Below are positions 1 through 6,474 of a stretch of DNA of 9,484 nucleotides, piece after piece (positions within the stretch are counted from its first letter, which is position 1; each line of letters opens with the position of its first letter). The notes below the pieces were generated by a model that was not told the DNA's origin, ran no database searches, and worked only from the letters and a program-made list of their open reading frames with translations. Source of the DNA: Acidobacteriota bacterium (lineage in GTDB: Bacteria; Acidobacteriota; Terriglobia; Terriglobales; Acidobacteriaceae); NCBI GenBank assembly GCA_021801945.1, contig JAKABE010000096.1, positions 1 to 9,484 on the forward strand. The letters are read 5' to 3'. The translations under genes and the position numbers were made by a program.

Positions 1-573
1 TCTGGCCGGGCTGCGGCCTCGATTCGCCGCCACCACCACGAAGCCATTCTCGATGCTCCGGGAGGGCTCAACCGAAACCAGGATCCACGGTCGCTCCGCG
101 CGGGCGGCGGCCTTCACGTGATCGAGAGCCGCCTGCGCGCTCTCCGCCGCTGCCTGCGCCGCCGCTTCTAGGTAGCGCGTCTGGCGCTCAATTTTGCGTA
201 ACAGCGAGATTGCCAACATCACGCCCACATAACCGAGGATGGCCAAAAGCACCTCGGCTCCCCACAAGATCCGGTTCTGCAGAGGCCAAGGCGAGGGCGC
301 CGGGGCCGGAGTCGCGATGGAAATGTGGGGCGATGGGAAATCGCAGTTGCCGCCGTAGCAATCGGTCCGAGGAGGCGCATTCACTGCGGTAGTTGCGGCG
401 GCCGGCATAGAACCCGCAACCGGGGCTGTGGCGGAGGGAGCAGTTGCAGGCGCGGCAACCGGCGCACTGTGCGGTTGCGTGCCTGAGGCTGCGCCGGCCT
501 TGGCGGCCGCAAGCGCAGGTGCTTGCGCGGTGGCCATCAGCACCGCGAGCAGGGCCAAGCCTCTCAAGATCAT
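1..573 (-). CDS. Signal-peptide single-pass membrane protein, partial (C-terminus beyond left edge)
   Basis: An open frame of 191 codons runs from ATG at 573 off the left edge, so the C-terminus is missing. Residues 1-22 look like a signal peptide or N-terminal anchor (hydrophobic LALLAVLMA, then APALA). Residues 23-97 are an Ala/Pro/Thr-rich linker holding a CYGGNC pair (C72, C77). Residues about 103-125 form a strong membrane helix. Residues 126-160 are Ala/Glu/Arg-rich and likely coiled coil. A new domain then begins with RPWILVSVEP and NRGRSPA. The arrangement of TM, Ala-rich coil, then RPW..V and N.GR(S/T)PA resembles a widespread family of uncharacterised bacterial membrane proteins; function is unknown. 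It is the last visible gene of the leftward sigma-factor cluster, about 100 bases after the DUF3106 gene. The SD is weak. In-frame GTG codons at 591-594 are possible but poorly spaced alternatives, so the start is uncertain. Confidence 0.7.
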   Translation of the reverse strand, partial: MILRGLALLAVLMATAQAPALAAAKAGAASGTQPHSAPVAAPATAPSATAPVAGSMPAAATTAVNAPPRTDCYGGNCDFPSPHISIATPAPAPSPWPLQNRILWGAEVLLAILGYVGVMLAISLLRKIERQTRYLEAAAQAAAESAQAALDHVKAAARAERPWILVSVEPSRSIENGFVVVAANRGRSPAR

Positions 574-672
574 GGCGCCAATGTACCACACCACGCCTTC
601 CGCCCCGCCCGCACGGCGGGAAAGGAACAAGAAGATTCAACGATTGGAAATTGCGGTCCTAACGGTGCCAGG

Positions 673-1485
673 CTACCGGCTTTGGCGAGGGGGCAGGTAC
701 GGCTCGACGCTCAAAAAATCGGAGAGGATTTGGCGTTCCTCCGGCGTAAAGACGCTCCGGTAGCGTGCCGAGTTGAGAACGGTGGGGCGCTGGTCGAGAG
801 GGACGGAACGCAACTGCTGGAAGGCGCGCTTGATGAGCGCGTGCCGCGGCTGCGGAAGATCAGCGAATCTGAGGCTTGACCTGTCGAGCTGCCGGCGCGC
901 CTGAGGCGACAAATGTTCGATGGCTTCGGCGCGCGCCAGGCGCCACGCCCGCCGCTGAGGGGACATGCGGTCCACCTCCTGTAACTGCCGCATCAGCCGC
1001 TGCTGATTCGCTGAGGGAAGACGTTTGAACGTAGGATCGTTGCGCAAGAGCTGTTCCTGCTCGCGCAGAGGGAGATCGCGATGCCGGTTCAGCCAGTCTT
1101 CCAGATGGCCGGGAGGCGCATAGCGCGGATTATAGTAAGGCGGCGCTGGTGGGCCGGGAAAAAACGGGCGACCGTCTGCAGGACCGGGATAGCCGGGACG
1201 GAACCCGTTCCCAGGGAGGCCTGACGGCGGACCGTACGGGCGTGGACCTGCATTTCCCTGTCCCCTGCCCTGCACTCCCCGCTCGCCTCCTTGAGATGGA
1301 GGCTCGGGCCGTTCCTGATTCCGAGTGCGGCTTTGGGGGCGGGATCGCTGGGCGGAAGGATGCGGCTGGCCGCGCCCTCCTCCTCCACGCTGCCCCACCG
1401 CCCAGGCGGCAGGCAAAAATACCACCGCCGTGACGGCAACCAAGGCTGCGACACGGACCGATCCCGGCTTCGAAATCCAGGTCAC
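673..1485 (-). CDS. Secreted DUF3106-family protein, Gly/Pro/Arg-rich
   Basis: This 270-residue protein begins at a GTG with a good SD (AGGTGA at 1500-1495, 9-base spacer). Residues 1-29 form a signal peptide ending in AWA. Residues 31-126 are low complexity, rich in Gly, Pro, Arg and Gln. The C-terminal half (about 127-258) has repeated short helical motifs: LEDWLNRHRDLPLREQEQLL, LPSANQQRLMRQLQEVDRMS, HLSPQARRQL, FTPEERQILSDF. This L.P..QQ.L pattern is characteristic of DUF3106, whose biochemical role is not established; a periplasmic protein-binding or stress-sensing role is only a guess. It lies 149 bases downstream of the anti-sigma gene on the same strand, as expected of a member or target of the sigma regulon. 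The protein is very basic. Family assignment is from memory of motif layout. Confidence 0.85.
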   Translation of the reverse strand: MTWISKPGSVRVAALVAVTAVVFLPAAWAVGQRGGGGRGQPHPSAQRSRPQSRTRNQERPEPPSQGGERGVQGRGQGNAGPRPYGPPSGLPGNGFRPGYPGPADGRPFFPGPPAPPYYNPRYAPPGHLEDWLNRHRDLPLREQEQLLRNDPTFKRLPSANQQRLMRQLQEVDRMSPQRRAWRLARAEAIEHLSPQARRQLDRSSLRFADLPQPRHALIKRAFQQLRSVPLDQRPTVLNSARYRSVFTPEERQILSDFLSVEPYLPPRQSR

Positions 1486-1634
1486 AAGCTTCTCTCACCT
1501 CTTTCAGCCGGTGCGATCGACTCCGGCGGCGCCTCCGTTGTTTTCTTCCCTACATCTGGTCACCCGGCGGACGCTGGACTCGGAAAACAGCAGATCTTGC
1601 CGGCGCAGGAAAGAGCGCGAGCCGAGAAGCCGCT

Positions 1635-2153
1635 CTAATCGCTCCCATTGTCGTTGCTGGACAGGGCTTCTAGCTGATTCAGCACTTGAGCATTGTTCGC
1701 GAGCGTTTGCAGATCGTGCACTACGGCGGCTTGACTTGGCTGTTGAGGGGGCTGGTTCCAATCAGTAACGCCCAAATAGGCGCCACCACCCACCAACAGC
1801 ACACATGTGAGGGCCAAGGCCGACAAGGGGCGAAGGTGCGATCGCGGTCCATAGGCAAAGCCGGCACGTAGCCATGCAATCCTGCTTCCCAGCCACCCGG
1901 CCGGCTCCGCCTCACGCTCTTCCCTCATCCGGGCATTCAACCGAGTCGTAAAGTAAGGGCTCGGCTCTGGAGCCTGCCATGCATCCAAAGCACCCATGGC
2001 CGCTTTCAGCTCCGCCAGTTCTCCCTGGCAACGCTTGCACTCTGCAACATGCGCTCGAACCTTGACCGAAGCCGAGACGGGCTCAAGCAGCAGATCCGCC
2101 AGCTTCGATCCCATTCCCTTGCAATTGGCTTTCATCTGTTTCATTTGTGCCAC
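1635..2153 (-). CDS. Membrane anti-sigma factor with zinc-finger (ZAS-like) domain
   Basis: This is a 172-residue protein. The N-terminal domain carries HVAECKRC (H35, C39, C42), the HxxxCxxC signature of zinc-associated anti-sigma factors; C11 could be the fourth ligand. A single membrane helix spans about 108-127 (rich in Leu, Val, Gly), followed by a short extracytoplasmic tail with a helical LQTLANNAQVLNQLEAL stretch. Known family members bind and hold an ECF sigma factor at the membrane until a signal releases it. The gene starts 59 bases after the sigma factor stop, so the two are surely co-transcribed and this is its likely cognate regulator. The start is ambiguous: GTG at 2153 has GGAG only 4 bases upstream, while in-frame ATG codons at 2144 and 2135 are possible. 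None changes the zinc motif. Confidence 0.87.
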   Translation of the reverse strand: MAQMKQMKANCKGMGSKLADLLLEPVSASVKVRAHVAECKRCQGELAELKAAMGALDAWQAPEPSPYFTTRLNARMREEREAEPAGWLGSRIAWLRAGFAYGPRSHLRPLSALALTCVLLVGGGAYLGVTDWNQPPQQPSQAAVVHDLQTLANNAQVLNQLEALSSNDNGSD

Positions 2154-2212
2154 CCCGCTCCACGCCGTCGTCGATCCCGGCTTATTTCAACTTTCAGATT
2201 TCTACTTACTAT

Positions 2213-3214
2213 TCACACGAAATCCTTCAATTTGTTGCGCAGGGTCTGGTAGGCCCGAAAGAGCAGCGACTTGGTCGCCGACTCGCTGAGCTTGAGCACC
2301 TCTCCTATCTGCCGGTAATCCATCCCCTGGTACTTGTGCATGAGCACCGCCATGCGCTGCCGTTCCGGCAGGGCTAACACATAACTGCGAATGGCGGCCA
2401 TGCGCTCCTCGCGCAACATCTGCTGCTCCGCCGACGGTTTGCCGTCAGCCACGTCCGGGTTGGTGCCAGTCTCCTTGTCCGGCTCATCCAAATAAACCGT
2501 CTGCGCGCCGCGTTCCTGACGCGTGTCGCGCGCGTAGTTCACCGCCAGGTTAGTCGCGATCCTGTAGAGCCAGGTCGTAAATTTAGCCTCGGCGCGGTAG
2601 CTCATCCTGGCGCGATAGACGCGCAGAAACACTTCCTGCGCCAACTCTTCGGCAACTGCCTGGTTGTGCACCATCCGGTACAGGAAGTGAATCATGGACC
2701 GGTGGTATTTCTCGACGAGGTAATTGAAGCTGACCTCGTCGCCGGCAGCCACCCGCAGCATGATAGCCGCATCGTCCGTGCGATCAGGCTCACCGCGCAG
2801 GCCCGTTCCCCGTTCCGGCATTCCGTCTGGCCGCAATCCCGGCATGGCACCCAAGGCCGGATTCTCCAGGACCATGGTTGCCATACCCTCTGCAACCCCA
2901 TCCGTAGCGGAAGGTTGCGGTCCAGAGGATGTTTCAGAACCGAAATTTTCTCGTTCCGCCGGGATGGGGCCCGCCGAGGCGCAATCTGCATCAACCGCGG
3001 GCGTGCCTCCAGTTCCCTCCCGCGGCGCACCGAAGCTGACCTGCGGAGATTCCGGGCCGGAGCTGCTCGGTCCCTTGGGAGCTGAACCGGAGCCCGCCAG
3101 ATCCGCACAGCCGCGCCCCATCGCAGAACGGAGTGAGGCTTCCCCTTCGCCGGGTAACTCGGTGGTGTAGCGGATCGATCTGGCTTTCATGCGCATGTCC
3201 GAATTGGCGCGCAC
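2213..3214 (-). CDS. ECF-type RNA polymerase sigma-70 factor with long N-terminal extension
   Basis: The open frame codes for 333 residues. Sigma region 2 lies at about 161-230, with the core-binding FLYRMVHNQAVAEELAQEVF and the WLYRIATNLAVNYARD promoter-melting segment. Region 4 lies at about 272-330, with the LPERQRMAVLM and YRQIGEVLKLSESATKSLLFRA helix-turn-helix. There is no region 3, as expected of an ECF factor. The core (about 144-333) has normal ECF length. Residues 1-143 are an Ala/Gly/Pro/Ser/Glu-rich extension from a GTG start at 3214 preceded by AAGGG only 3 bases away. A plausible shorter start is ATG at 2884 (MATMVLENPALG), which would give 223 residues; I recall relatives starting near there. 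Codons before 2884 still favour G in position 1, so the extension may be real. It is followed by its anti-sigma gene, and such pairs usually autoregulate. Confidence 0.92.
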   Translation of the reverse strand: MRANSDMRMKARSIRYTTELPGEGEASLRSAMGRGCADLAGSGSAPKGPSSSGPESPQVSFGAPREGTGGTPAVDADCASAGPIPAERENFGSETSSGPQPSATDGVAEGMATMVLENPALGAMPGLRPDGMPERGTGLRGEPDRTDDAAIMLRVAAGDEVSFNYLVEKYHRSMIHFLYRMVHNQAVAEELAQEVFLRVYRARMSYRAEAKFTTWLYRIATNLAVNYARDTRQERGAQTVYLDEPDKETGTNPDVADGKPSAEQQMLREERMAAIRSYVLALPERQRMAVLMHKYQGMDYRQIGEVLKLSESATKSLLFRAYQTLRNKLKDFV

Positions 3215-3299
3215 CTACCCTTTTTGATTGGTGATGAGCCAAGGCTTGCCTTTACAAAAATCGGGGAAGTGGAACCGGGCCGGGCACAGTCTCCCGCTT

Positions 3300-3328
3300 T
3301 TGTCGTAAAGCCCTGCTGGTGTTACTCT
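3300..3328 (+). promoter_or_regulatory. Weak candidate promoter of tRNA-Val
   Basis: TTGTCG (3300-3305) and TACTCT (3323-3328) are separated by 17 bases and precede the tRNA by about 60 bases. Match to the sigma70 consensus is 4/6 and 3/6, so this is only a candidate. The 173-base gap between the sigma factor gene and the tRNA must also hold the leftward promoter of the sigma operon, but I see no convincing one. Confidence 0.25.
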
Positions 3329-3387
3329 AACCCATGAGATGCACTTCTTGGCGCGTCCTCAGTTGATCTTTCCGGCGATTGCCTTTC

Positions 3388-3462
3388 GGGCGCTTAACTC
3401 AGCGGTAGAGTGCCACCTTCACACGGTGGAAGTCGTAGGTTCAAATCCTACAGCGCCCACCA
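3388..3462 (+). tRNA. tRNA-Val (anticodon CAC), CCA encoded
   Basis: A full cloverleaf can be folded by eye. Acceptor stem GGGCGCT (3388-3394) pairs with AGCGCCC (3452-3458). The D-arm is ACTC/GAGT with an AGCGGTA loop. Anticodon stem CCACC/GGTGG (3413-3417, 3425-3429) encloses loop TTCACAC with anticodon CAC at 3420-3422, reading the valine codon GUG. The T-arm is GTAGG/CCTAC with loop TTCAAAT. Discriminator A (3459) is followed by genomically encoded CCA. The structure has no mismatches, so the gene should be functional. A recombinase relic begins 59 bases downstream, so its 3' end is a likely former integration target. No second copy of the tRNA 3' end occurs in the window. Confidence 0.97.
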
Positions 3463-3521
3463 TATCAACAACTTATGGGCAGCGTGGCCAAATCCAGGCC
3501 CGGCAGGCAATTCGGCATCAT

Positions 3522-3775
3522 CTATCCCGACCACGGCTGCTCTGCTACCCTTTTGTTTGCAAAGCGGACGGCTCTGAGACCAGCATGAACGTAGGTGTCG
3601 GCCGTCGTCCGATAATTGGCGTGGCGGATAGGTCCTCAACAACGTTCATGCCCTTCCCATTGCCTTTGAACAAGGAGGCGCGGGACTGCCTGTAGACATG
3701 CCAGGCGCCACGCTTGCCTGTAGTGGCCGCTCTTACCGCAGGCCGGATGTGCTTTGCCATAAGGGGGCGACGGCC
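3522..3775 (-). pseudogene. Degenerate C-terminus of a tyrosine recombinase (integrase relic)
   Basis: Read on the minus strand, the frame through 3775-3626 gives GRRPLMAKHIRPAV, then WHVYRQSRASLFKGNGKGM and NVVEDLS. This matches the pattern WHTFRHSFASLLKANGEDV.VVQELLRHAN of phage-type integrases. The HxxR box is present (His codon 3698-3700, Arg codon 3689-3691), though the following His is Gln. A one-base loss at about 3624-3625 shifts the frame. The next frame then reads HANYRTTADTYVHAGLRAVR to a TAG at 3522-3524, with the catalytic-type Tyr at 3591-3593. The two frames join seamlessly if one G is restored (TCC-GGC-CAC). The catalytic N-terminal part, including the first Arg box, is not recognisable upstream; some similarity may extend to about 3840 in another frame. 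The relic points at the tRNA-Val gene. It was identified by motif reading, not by search. Confidence 0.75.
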
Positions 3776-3898
3776 TGACCTGCGGATTGTCTTTTGCACA
3801 CGTCCTCGTGAAGCCCCAGTCCGAGGGTACACTCCCCGCCCGCATATGGCTGTCAGGATGCGCACGATGGCGTCAACGCAGGCAACAGCCACCTCAGT
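3776..3898. other. Intergenic remnant with no intact gene
   Basis: Frames here are open by chance on both strands, but no domain is recognisable. It probably continues the decayed recombinase element. A 7-base inverted pair (CAGGCCG 3739-3745 and CGGCCTG 3771-3777) lies at its left border. Confidence 0.4.
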
Positions 3899-3927
3899 TT
3901 GGCCGTACCCGCGTGGCCGGGTATACT
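3899..3927 (+). promoter_or_regulatory. Sigma70-type promoter of the transhydrogenase gene
   Basis: TTGGCC (3899-3904, 4/6 to the -35 consensus) and TATACT (3922-3927, 5/6 to the -10 consensus) are exactly 17 bases apart. Transcription would start near 3934, leaving a leader of about 32 bases that contains GGAGG (3948-3952) before the ATG at 3966. Its position argues against any longer N-terminus for the downstream gene. Confidence 0.6.
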
Positions 3928-3965
3928 GCGCCCGAGGAGAAGGCCACGGAGGCACGCGATTCTCA

Positions 3966-5246
3966 ATGACTCACGAAATCGCCTTTGAAATGTCCGGTGC
4001 AAGCGTGCGGTATGGGGCTGGTGTTACGCGCGAGGCCGGAATGGATCTGGCTGACCTTGGGACGCGTCGCGCGCTGGTGATCACCGATCCGCGCCTGAGG
4101 CATGTGCGTCCCGTCCAAAGGGCGCTCGAATCGCTGGAAGCGAGCGGCGTTGCCTATACACTTTTTGACCGCGTGCGGGTGGAACCTAGCGATGAATCAT
4201 TTGTGGATGCAATCGAGTTCGCCAGGCAGTGTGACTTCGACGCCATTCTTGCGGTCGGCGGCGGCTCCACGATTGACACAGCAAAAGCCGTTAATCTCTA
4301 CACCACCTATCCGCCGGAAGATTTTCTCGACTACGTGAATCCACCCGTCGGCAAGGGCCTTCCGGTACCGGGTCCGCTGAAGCCATTGATCGCAATTCCG
4401 ACTACGGCGGGAACGGGGAGCGAGACCACCGGAGTATCAATCTTCGACTTGAGTAAGATGCACGCCAAGACGGGCATCGCCAGCCGCCGGCTCAGGCCTA
4501 CGATCGGATTGCTCGATCCCGAGAACACCCGCACCATGCCGGCACAAGTGGCCGCCTCGACAGGTCTTGACGTTTTGAGTCACGCCATCGAGTCCTACAC
4601 GGCAATGCCTTACACCGATCGCACCTTGCCCGATCGCCCGTCGGCGCGCCCCGCGTATCAAGGTTCGAATCCCATCAGCGATGTGTGGTCTCTGCAAGCC
4701 TTGCGCATGGTCGCACGATACCTTGTGCGCGCGGTGGAAGATCCCTCCGATGACGAAGCCCGCACCAATATGATCCTGGCTTCCGCATACGCTGGAATCG
4801 GATTTGGCAACTCGGGCGTGCATTTGCCGCACGGAATGTCGTATCCGGTGTCGGGAATGGTTAAAGGCTATTTTGCCCCCGGATATCCAAGCGATCACTC
4901 ATTGGTTCCACACGGATACTCTGTAGTGCTGAACGCTCCAGCCGTGTTTCGTTTCACGGCCAGCGCCAATCCACATCGGCACATGGAAGCCGCAGAGGCA
5001 CTCGGCGCCGACGTCTCAGGCGTGACGCCTGCCGACGCGGGAAGGGTGCTCGCAGACCGCATTACTTGGTTCATTGAGCGCTTGAAGCTGCCCAATGGAC
5101 TGCGCGCGCTCGGCTATACCTCGTCCGATATTCCGGCATTGGTTGAAGGGACTCTGCCGCAACACCGTGTTACCAAGCTCTCACCTCGCCCAGCCGGAGC
5201 TGAGGAGCTTGCTCGGCTGTTCGAAGACGCTCTTGTGGCATTTTGA
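3966..5246 (+). CDS. Hydroxyacid-oxoacid transhydrogenase (iron-containing alcohol dehydrogenase superfamily)
   Basis: This 426-residue enzyme resembles ADHFE1/HOT, which couples oxidation of 4-hydroxybutyrate (and related hydroxyacids) to reduction of 2-oxoglutarate, giving succinate semialdehyde and 2-hydroxyglutarate (EC 1.1.99.24), with a tightly bound nicotinamide cofactor. Visible motifs are the dinucleotide-binding GGGSTIDTAKA (98-107), TTAGTGSE (146-153), and the metal ligands D202, H206 (LDVLSHAIE), H289 (PHGMSYP) and H316 (VPHG). HOT-type hallmarks are the RPAYQGSNPISDVW segment (228-241), the GIGFGNSGVHLPHGMSYPVSG segment, and the C-terminal GTLPQHRVTKLSPRP. Length matches the family. 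The ATG at 3966 follows GGAGG (13-base spacer) and begins at the family's usual N-terminus. The frame stays open upstream to 3714, but that crosses the promoter and the recombinase relic. It appears monocistronic; no dedicated 4-hydroxybutyrate pathway gene is visible beside it. Confidence 0.93.
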   Translation: MTHEIAFEMSGASVRYGAGVTREAGMDLADLGTRRALVITDPRLRHVRPVQRALESLEASGVAYTLFDRVRVEPSDESFVDAIEFARQCDFDAILAVGGGSTIDTAKAVNLYTTYPPEDFLDYVNPPVGKGLPVPGPLKPLIAIPTTAGTGSETTGVSIFDLSKMHAKTGIASRRLRPTIGLLDPENTRTMPAQVAASTGLDVLSHAIESYTAMPYTDRTLPDRPSARPAYQGSNPISDVWSLQALRMVARYLVRAVEDPSDDEARTNMILASAYAGIGFGNSGVHLPHGMSYPVSGMVKGYFAPGYPSDHSLVPHGYSVVLNAPAVFRFTASANPHRHMEAAEALGADVSGVTPADAGRVLADRITWFIERLKLPNGLRALGYTSSDIPALVEGTLPQHRVTKLSPRPAGAEELARLFEDALVAF

Positions 5247-5287
5247 ACGTACTCTTTCAGATGCGAACGCCAAATTGGCACTCAGCA

Positions 5288-5307
5288 GCCCCGATGCAAT
5301 TTGGGGC
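5288..5307 (+). terminator. Candidate hairpin after the transhydrogenase gene
   Basis: GCCCCGA (5288-5294) pairs with TTGGGGC (5301-5307), including one G-T pair, around a 6-base loop, 41 bases after the stop codon. No U-run follows, so it is at best an atypical terminator or an RNA-stabilising hairpin. Confidence 0.35.
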
Positions 5308-5390
5308 GATTGGAGCAGGAAGTTTCTGGATCGCTCCCGAGTCATCGGCACATAGGAACCATATAGCGTCACTAGCTTGACGGCCATTTC

Positions 5391-5415
5391 CGCTCAGCCC
5401 TCAAAGTCCTGAGCG
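5391..5415. terminator. Candidate bidirectional hairpin between convergent genes
   Basis: CGCTCAG (5391-5397) and CTGAGCG (5409-5415) form a perfect 7-base stem with an 11-base loop. It lies 10 bases from the stop of the leftward gene and between two converging stops, where a shared terminator is expected. Neither side has a clear U-tract. Confidence 0.35.
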
Positions 5416-5425
5416 TGGCTGGCAT

Positions 5426-6145
5426 TCACCTCTCAGGCGGCTTCCTTACCCGATAGCAATAGAGCACCGCATCGCCCAAATCCTGGTGAACCCCCAAATC
5501 CCGCAGTCCTTTTTTCGCATTCGCCGGCAGCGCCTTGCCTGGCTCAAACACAATCGGCTCCCCGTCCCACTCTCCCACCAGCGTCTCTGAAGCGAAGTGG
5601 AATACCGGCGTCGTCTTCGGCACCGGGACGAAGATCACATCGCCTGCGTGCCAGTCAGTACTCGCGCCATCGTGCGATACCGGCAGCACATCGTGCACCT
5701 GCAGATTGATCCGAAGCTGCACAGCCGCGCCGTGGCTGACAATCCGATACCCCACCGTGTGCGGGTCGAGAATCGTTAAATCCGCCCGGTCCAGCGCATC
5801 GCAGCCGTTCTGCTGCCGCGCATCCGCCAGGCATTCTTCTCGTGGTGCGCCAAAAGCCTGAATCGTGTACTGTTCCGGCACGGTCAAGTTCCCTATCGTC
5901 TCGGCGGGTGCAAGTTTTGTCCCGCCCTTCACGTTGATCGCCGGCGCGGGATTCAGCCAGTGAGTTGTCACCGAGGGCTCCAAGGTAATGATGACGAGCG
6001 AATAGCTGCCTACCTTTGCCGGCTTCGGTGGCACATCCGTCCCGTTCGTGACTGGCCCGCCTTGCTGTCCCCAGGCGGCTTCCACGCCAGGCGCTGTCCG
6101 GAAGAGCATCATCACCAGAGCTGCGATCAACCAATGCCCACGCAT
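5426..6145 (-). CDS. Secreted protein of unknown function
   Basis: I do not recognise this 239-residue protein. ATG at 6145 is chosen because AGGAAGG lies 6 bases upstream and a signal peptide follows directly (hydrophobic LIAALVMMLF, likely cleavage after VEA, residue 23). A longer frame from 6232 would bury the signal peptide behind 29 residues. The mature part has a Pro/Lys-rich linker (38-45), then a probably beta-rich body: SYSLVIITLEP, VGYRIVSHGAAVQLRINLQV, DVIFVPVPKTTPVFHFASE. Three cysteines (C105, C115, C230) are present; C105 and C115 flank a short Asp/Gln-rich loop and could form a disulfide after export. It is transcribed alone, converging on the transhydrogenase gene and divergent from the prenyl synthase operon. 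The conserved-looking, ordered body argues for a real gene. Confidence 0.8.
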   Translation of the reverse strand: MRGHWLIAALVMMLFRTAPGVEAAWGQQGGPVTNGTDVPPKPAKVGSYSLVIITLEPSVTTHWLNPAPAINVKGGTKLAPAETIGNLTVPEQYTIQAFGAPREECLADARQQNGCDALDRADLTILDPHTVGYRIVSHGAAVQLRINLQVHDVLPVSHDGASTDWHAGDVIFVPVPKTTPVFHFASETLVGEWDGEPIVFEPGKALPANAKKGLRDLGVHQDLGDAVLYCYRVRKPPER

Positions 6146-6168
6146 CCCGCGCCTTCCTGTTGGTGCGA

Positions 6169-6177
6169 ATGATAGCA
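6169..6177 (-). promoter_or_regulatory. Candidate extended -10 promoter for the secreted-protein gene
   Basis: On the minus strand TGC-TATCAT (6177-6169) fits an extended -10 element (TGn plus a 5/6 match). No -35 is recognisable at 17 bases. Transcription would start near 6162, just upstream of the AGGAAGG ribosome binding site. Confidence 0.35.
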
Positions 6178-6437
6178 ACGCAACTTCGTGTTTTCCGGGG
6201 AAACGCGCCTGATTCCCAATCCTCGTTCCCAAACCAGGAACACTATTCCAAGCGTTCTCAAAACCAAAAAGGGCGGCTCGCAGCGTGCGCCTTTCCGCCT
6301 CAGATGTTCAGGCAAGAGTTGCTAAAGTATTGCCAATTCTCCGCTTACCAAAACCTCAGTGGCTCGTCTTACGGGTACGTAGGGGCCGTCAGTAAAATAG
6401 GTTTATAGCCATTCTCCCCGGCTGCAGGGCGATTAGG

Positions 6438-6465
6438 TATCCAACCCTATCCAAAATCTACCCAA
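6438..6465 (+). repeat. Three phased TAtCCAA heptamers before the operon
   Basis: TATCCAA (6438-6444), TATCCAA (6448-6454) and TACCCAA (6459-6465) occur at 10- and 11-base steps, about one helical turn. The last overlaps the AAGGAAAG ribosome binding site (6464-6471). This could be an operator or a translational control site; no binding protein is identified. Confidence 0.4.
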
Positions 6466-6474
6466 GGAAAGAGT

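Larger units (their letters stand above)
6146..6474. other. Divergent intergenic region
   Basis: This 329-base gap separates the leftward secreted-protein gene from the rightward prenyl synthase operon, so it should hold both promoters. The leftward extended -10 is listed separately. For the rightward side I see only TAAAAT (6393-6398) without a good -35. A cluster of TTCC/GGAA half-sites lies at 6192-6249: TTTCC-GG-GGAAA at 6192-6203, and GTTCC-N7-GGAAC at 6225-6241. No small gene is convincing. Confidence 0.5.

Noticed and set aside
2724..3170. Rightward 148-codon frame opposite the sigma factor N-terminus
   Set aside because: Composition is that of an antisense shadow; no start signal and no domain. 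It only adds doubt about the extension's coding status.
3583..3651. Perfect 10-base inverted repeat GCATGAACGT / ACGTTCATGC with 49-base spacer
   Set aside because: Both arms lie inside conserved codons of the recombinase relic (the GMNV and TYVHA regions), so chance within old coding sequence is the simpler explanation.
3686..3723. Direct repeat TGCCTGTAG, possible attachment core
   Set aside because: Only 9 bases, inside the recombinase relic, and with no match to the tRNA 3' end.
3545..3955. Leftward 136-codon open frame as an independent gene
   Set aside because: Its useful part is the integrase relic before the frameshift; the first half resembles nothing and overlaps the transhydrogenase promoter.
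3714..3965. In-frame 84-codon upstream extension of the transhydrogenase gene
   Set aside because: It runs through the promoter (3899-3927) and the antisense recombinase relic, has no family similarity, and the ATG at 3966 has its own ribosome binding site.
6146..6232. Longer start (ATG 6232) for the secreted protein
   Set aside because: It would put 29 polar residues before the signal peptide, whereas ATG 6145 has an ideal AGGAAGG.
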